A DNA stretch of 64,000 nucleotides, taken from NCBI GenBank assembly GCA_017474765.1, contig JAFVGW010000003.1, forward strand, positions 1 through 64,000, given 5' to 3'. The notes beneath the pieces are model-generated. The model had not been told where the DNA came from. It did no database searches and saw only the letters and a program-made list of their open reading frames with translations. Source of the DNA: Salinivirgaceae bacterium. Lineage in GTDB: Bacteria > Bacteroidota > Bacteroidia > Bacteroidales > SZUA-534. The first letter of the stretch is position 1. The number at the start of each line of letters is the position of its first letter. The position numbers and the translations under genes are program-made. Positions 60,813 through 64,000 of the stretch are shown piece by piece.

Positions 60813-61631
60813 ATGTTCGATTATACAGAAGAAGAACTAACCCGCTACTCGCGCCACATTCTGCTGAAGGACGTGGGTGTTGAGGGGCAGGAAAAGATAC
60901 GTGAGGCGAAGGTGCTGGTTATTGGTGCTGGCGGCCTGGGCGCGCCTGTGGCGATGTATCTGGCGGCCGCTGGTATTGGCACCATTGGCATTGTCGATGG
61001 CGATGTGGTTGACCTGAGCAACCTTCAGCGGCAGATTATCCACACCACGCCCGATGTTGGTCGGCCAAAGGTTCAGTCGGCCAAAGAGACGATGCAGGCA
61101 ATCAACCCGAGTGTGAAAGTGGTTGCATATCAGGATTTTCTGCGTGCCGACAATGCGCTCGACATTATTCGCGACTACGATTTTGTGGTTGACGGAACCG
61201 ACAATTTCCCCGTCAAATTCCTAATCAACGACGCTTGCGTGATGGCTGGCAAACCGTTCAGCCACGGCGGAATCTTACGCTTTGAGGGACAGACGTTTAC
61301 CTACGTTCCTGGCCACGCCTGCTACCGTTGTATGTTCAAGACACCGCCACCGCCGAACGCCGTCCCCACCTGCTCGCAGGCTGGCGTGCTGGGCGCCATT
61401 GCGGGAATGTTGGGCACAATTCAGGCTGCCGAAACACTCAAATATTTTATCGGTGTGGGCGAACTACTGACCGACAAACTGCTGACATTTAACGCAAAAA
61501 CAATGGATTTCAGAAAGATAAACGTCAAACGGCGCGAGAGTTGTCCGCTCTGCGGCACCAATCCGACAGTGACCGAACTGATTGATTATGAACAAGGTGT
61601 TTGCGACTTGGCAGCACATAAAAAGGGTTGA
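60813..61631 (+). CDS. Sulfur-carrier adenylyltransferase, MoeB/ThiF/HesA family
   Basis: The 272-residue E1-like enzyme adenylates the carrier C-terminus. The nucleotide loop GAGGLGAPVAMYLAAAGIG, the NLQRQ motif, the DGTDNFPVKFLIND segment and the catalytic-loop C187 in PTCSQAGV are present. A Cys4 zinc site is formed by C170/C173 and C244/C247. There is no rhodanese domain, so sulfur must come from another donor such as TusA or a persulfide protein. It is part of the cysK cluster. Confidence 0.92.
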   Translation: MFDYTEEELTRYSRHILLKDVGVEGQEKIREAKVLVIGAGGLGAPVAMYLAAAGIGTIGIVDGDVVDLSNLQRQIIHTTPDVGRPKVQSAKETMQAINPSVKVVAYQDFLRADNALDIIRDYDFVVDGTDNFPVKFLINDACVMAGKPFSHGGILRFEGQTFTYVPGHACYRCMFKTPPPPNAVPTCSQAGVLGAIAGMLGTIQAAETLKYFIGVGELLTDKLLTFNAKTMDFRKINVKRRESCPLCGTNPTVTELIDYEQGVCDLAAHKKG

Positions 61632-61732
61632 GAAGGTTGATGAAGTTGAGAAAGTTTAGAAGGTTTAGAGTCTAAACAGCGAAGCGCTAAACTTCTCAAC
61701 AGCGAAGCGACTAAACTTAAAAAAAAACGATT
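61632..61732. repeat. Spacer with two AACAGCGAAGC modules
   Basis: GAGAAGGTTGATGAAGTTGAG and TTTAGA runs precede two modules, AAACAGCGAAGCGCTAAACT and CAACAGCGAAGCGACTAAAC. They are the same family as at 40605 and 57407. Confidence 0.65.
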
Positions 61733-62212
61733 ATGGCAGACAAAAAGAAACTTTCATTGATAGCCTTTTCGGGCGAATTCGACAAACTGACGGCCGTGTT
61801 CACGCTGGCAACAGGCGCTGCGGCTGTGGGCTACGAGGTGAACATTTTCTTCACCTTCTGGGGGCTCGACGCAATCAAGCAGAAACGCGGCCGCGCCTTT
61901 GTGGGCGGCAACTGGCTCACAAAAATATTCGGCTTTATGATGGGCGGCCTGCACGCAACACCCACAAGCCGATTCAACTTCTGCGGTGCTGGTCCGCGCA
62001 TTTTCCGCAAACTGATGCGCAATAACAACGTGGCCACACTTGAGGAACTTGTTGAGGCGGCCACGGCGCTCGGCGTCAACCTGTACGCCTGCGAGATGGC
62101 GATGCACGTTCTGGGGCTCAAACAGTCCGATTTCATTCACGAGGTGAAGGACACACTCGGCGTGGCGTCGTTCCTTGAAATATCCGAAGGCGGACGGACG
62201 ATGTTTATTTGA
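61733..62212 (+). CDS. DsrE/DsrF-like sulfur-relay protein (DsrE2 type)
   Basis: The 159-residue protein has the DsrE fold: LIAFSGEFDKLTAVFTLATGAAAVGYEV and the NLYACEMAMHVLG motif with C120. A second cysteine is C84. It has a hydrophobic inserted loop (WLTKIFGFMMGGL) as in the DsrE2 subgroup, often paired with TusA and rhodaneses. It would pass persulfide sulfur within the relay. The next relay gene is tusA. Confidence 0.88.
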   Translation: MADKKKLSLIAFSGEFDKLTAVFTLATGAAAVGYEVNIFFTFWGLDAIKQKRGRAFVGGNWLTKIFGFMMGGLHATPTSRFNFCGAGPRIFRKLMRNNNVATLEELVEAATALGVNLYACEMAMHVLGLKQSDFIHEVKDTLGVASFLEISEGGRTMFI

Positions 62213-62450
62213 CAATTGAAAATTGAAAGTGGAAAATTGAAAATTAAAAATGAGCAATGAAGGTAGATGGATATGATTCGGGGTGCGCCCTGACGGGCGG
62301 AAATTTTTATAAAATTTTAAAACAAAATTTTGTCAGAATTTCTCGCGAAGCGACACCGCTTTGTAGAAAAAATCTGCGTTAATCTGTTAAATCTGTGTTA
62401 TCTGCGTTCATTCAAAATTCAAAATCCTAATTCCTAAATCCTAAATAACT
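62213..62450. repeat. Low-complexity spacer with ATCTGCG modules
   Basis: AATTGAAAATTGAAA runs, ATCTGCGTTAATCTG and ATCTGTGTTATCTGCG modules and TCCTAATTCCTAAATCC are present. No gene is seen. The modules recur in spacers at 3305-3340, 38755-38850 and 40738-40770. Confidence 0.5.
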
Positions 62451-62675
62451 ATGGCAACACACACATTAGACATTACCAACGAGCATTGCCCGATGACATT
62501 TGTCAGGACGAAACTCAAACTGTCGCAGATTGCTGAAGGCGATATTCTTGAAGTGCTGCTCACCGAAGGCGAACCGCTCACCAACGTGCCGCGCACGGCT
62601 GTTGAACAAGGCTATAACGTGCTGAGTATCACGCACGTCGAAGGAAATATTCACAAAGTAACCATTCAGAAATAG
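62451..62675 (+). CDS. TusA-like sulfur carrier
   Basis: The 74-residue protein has the SirA/TusA fold with persulfide Cys C13 in EHCPMTFVRTKLKL. The usual CPxP motif is CPMT here, with the second proline replaced. TusA accepts sulfur from a cysteine desulfurase and passes it to DsrE-like proteins or carriers. It is directly adjacent to the JAMM gene (TAG then ATG). Confidence 0.9.
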   Translation: MATHTLDITNEHCPMTFVRTKLKLSQIAEGDILEVLLTEGEPLTNVPRTAVEQGYNVLSITHVEGNIHKVTIQK

Positions 62676-63074
62676 ATGGAACTGACAATTACCGACGAGG
62701 CTTATCAGAGTGTTCTGGCACAGGCGCAAAACGATGCGCCCGTGGAGTCGTGCGGCTACCTGCTTGGTCCTGACCGTCAAACGGTTACGGTGAATTACCC
62801 GATGCGCAATATCGACCATTCGGAGGAGCATTTCAGTTTCGACCCGCGCGAACAGTTTGCGGCCGTCAAATACGCGCGGCAGAACGGACTTGTGATTGTC
62901 GGCAACTGGCACAGCCACCCTGCGTCGCCGTCGCGGCCGTCGGCCGAGGACATTCGGTTGGCCTTCGACCCGAATATTTTGTATTTCATTCTCTCGCTCG
63001 CTGGCCCGCAGCCTGTTTTCAACGCTTTCGCGATTGCCGACGGCGAGGTGAAGGAAAAGGTGAATTTGAGATAG
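62676..63074 (+). CDS. JAMM (Mov34/MPN) metalloprotease, Mec+/HcyD-like
   Basis: The 132-residue zinc protease has a complete JAMM motif: E24, H79-x-H81, S89 and D92 (NWHSHPASPSRPSAED). In known pathways such enzymes either cut cysteine from CysO (Mec+ of Mycobacterium) or trim the extra residue of HcyS (HcyD of Wolinella). The adjacent carrier with a non-terminal Gly-Gly argues for trimming, possibly plus product release. It is the last gene of the cluster. Confidence 0.92.
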   Translation: MELTITDEAYQSVLAQAQNDAPVESCGYLLGPDRQTVTVNYPMRNIDHSEEHFSFDPREQFAAVKYARQNGLVIVGNWHSHPASPSRPSAEDIRLAFDPNILYFILSLAGPQPVFNAFAIADGEVKEKVNLR

Positions 63075-63144
63075 AGCGAATCAGAAATCTGTGCTATCTG
63101 CTTCAGAATTAATGTGTTGTAGATAGCATTTTTTATCAAGAATA

Positions 63145-63165
63145 AACCTATTAAAATGATAGGTT
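63145..63165 (+). promoter_or_regulatory. Operator D of the sulfur regulon
   Basis: Half sites AACCTATT (63145-63152) and GATAGGTT (63158-63165) have a 5-bp spacer, seven perfectly symmetric positions per half. The expected -7 box about 15 bp downstream is weak (TAATGGCA). The site lies 115 bp before the encapsulin ATG. Confidence 0.7.
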
Positions 63166-63280
63166 GATAAGAATTGTAATGGCAAATAAAGTGTGTTTCC
63201 GAATCAGGAAATTGAGAAGAAAAACGAGATTGATAATTATCTAAATAATTTAAAATTAACTTTTTAAAAGCATTAAAACT

Positions 63281-64000
63281 ATGGCAGACAGCAACATTCA
63301 ACGCAGCATTACGACTGCAACGGCTCGCAAACTTGCGAATACTACCAAAACCCCACCGCAAATGGGGTCAATCACACCGCGGCTTCTTCTGAAACTGCTG
63401 CCGTGGACACAGGTTGAGAGCGGCACATACCGCGTCAACCGCACCAAAGTGGAACTGAAAAAGGCCGACCGCATTGCAATTCAGTATTTTGACGGCGTGC
63501 CGAGTTTCACGGCCAAAGATTTGCGACAGATTCCGCTCTTCGCAAGTATCGACCAAGAGATTGTGTCCGACCTTGCGCGCAACTTTGTGCCTGTTGAGGT
63601 GAAACGCGGTAAAAACCTTATCACTCAAGGCAAAGACAAGCAGAAATTCTTCATTGTGGCAAGCGGTCAGGCTGAGGTTATCAGCACGGGTATCCACGGC
63701 GAGGAACTGCGCATTGCCCTGCTTGGCACTGGCGAGTATTTTGGCGAGACCGACCTTTTGAGCGCCGCTAGTTCAACCGTCTCGGTACGCTCACTCACAA
63801 ACTCAACTTTCCTTCAGTTGGAAACGCCTGTGCTTGAGAAACTTATCAAAGAAAAACCGAATTTCCGCGAGCAGTTCAACAACGCTGTCGATGACCACCT
63901 GCGCCTGAAGGCCACAGTCAACGACCACGGTGAGAAGCATATCGACCTTGTCAGCGGCCACGAGGAGGACAACATTATCCCCGAAACATACATTGACTAC
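63281..64000 (+). CDS. Family 2B encapsulin shell protein with cNMP-binding domain, 3' end outside window
   Basis: The first 240 codons are open to the window end. Residues 14-53 read [15 protein letters not shown] then [12 protein letters not shown] then SGTYRVNR, the conserved N-terminus of family 2B encapsulin shells. A cyclic-nucleotide-binding-like domain follows (about 85-200, phosphate loop [10 protein letters not shown]), and then the [15 protein letters not shown] ... YIDY linker that leads into the HK97-like shell part. Family 2 shells often enclose a cysteine desulfurase. This is not a Crp-type regulator: the part after the cNMP domain is not a helix-turn-helix. Operator D lies upstream. 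Confidence 0.88.
   Translation, partial: MADSNIQRSITTATARKLANTTKTPPQMGSITPRLLLKLLPWTQVESGTYRVNRTKVELKKADRIAIQYFDGVPSFTAKDLRQIPLFASIDQEIVSDLARNFVPVEVKRGKNLITQGKDKQKFFIVASGQAEVISTGIHGEELRIALLGTGEYFGETDLLSAASSTVSVRSLTNSTFLQLETPVLEKLIKEKPNFREQFNNAVDDHLRLKATVNDHGEKHIDLVSGHEEDNIIPETYIDY

Noticed and set aside
63281-64000. A Crp/Fnr-type transcription regulator for the sulfur regulon
   Set aside because: The cNMP-like domain is embedded behind an N-terminus typical of encapsulin shells and is followed by the shell linker, not by a helix-turn-helix.

Overview
The window is a chromosomal segment from a member of the Bacteroidota, most likely the order Bacteroidales. Three things point there. Many genes are preceded by the Bacteroidota -7 box TAnnTTTG and lack a Shine-Dalgarno sequence. 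Several families typical of the phylum are present: a long NusB, a YajC/YbbR/CoaE cluster, a DUF1573 lipoprotein, a PUR-like DUF3276 protein, a DUF1987/SiaC-like protein and OMP_b-brl_3/TonB-dependent barrels. Spacers carry low-complexity repeats and lipoproteins are frequent. I found no rRNA, tRNA or CRISPR array.

Left part (1-24 kb): a 5'-truncated GNAT gene, gap, a tiny lipoprotein, two unknown genes separated by a 111-bp promoter-bearing direct repeat, argR-small ORF-carB, a lipoprotein, coaD/thioredoxin-like/rdgB, a NarL-type two-component pair, birA, a CapD-like sugar nucleotide enzyme, adenosine kinase, an M14 carboxypeptidase with four Ig-like repeats, a SiaC-like gene, an amidohydrolase, a TlpA-like protein and a glycosyltransferase. 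Middle part (24-46.7 kb): valS, a beta-propeller-like secreted protein, an M23 peptidase, purL, DUF3276, NUDIX, LD-carboxypeptidase, TerB-DnaJ, and the coaE/ybbR/yajC/DUF1573/nusB cluster. A FISUMP lipoprotein and a long hairpin element interrupt that cluster. A polysaccharide deacetylase and a Met/Gly-rich outer-membrane barrel follow.

Right part (46.8-64 kb) is the most interesting. It holds two PLP enzymes of Cys/Met metabolism, a Met/His-rich lipoprotein, a defence island (an internally deleted DUF1016 nuclease, a hairpin RNA candidate and a BcgI-like restriction-modification pair), and an OprC/NosA-like copper receptor. It continues with an amino-acid symporter and a sulfur-carrier cluster: cysK, a ThiS/HcyS-like carrier, MoeB/ThiF, DsrE, TusA and a JAMM protease. 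The window ends inside a gene whose N-terminal 240 residues match the family 2B encapsulin shell, i.e. an HK97-type nanocompartment with a cNMP-binding domain.

Four promoters in this right part (PLP operon, copper receptor, cysK cluster, encapsulin) carry the same 21-bp palindrome: 8-bp half sites AACCYAYY and RRTRGGTT with a 5-bp spacer. In three of them it sits 15-16 bp upstream of a TAnnTTTG box. My reading is one regulon joining sulfur-amino-acid synthesis, protein-thiocarboxylate sulfur transfer, copper uptake and an encapsulin compartment. The regulator and the encapsulin cargo are not visible in the window.
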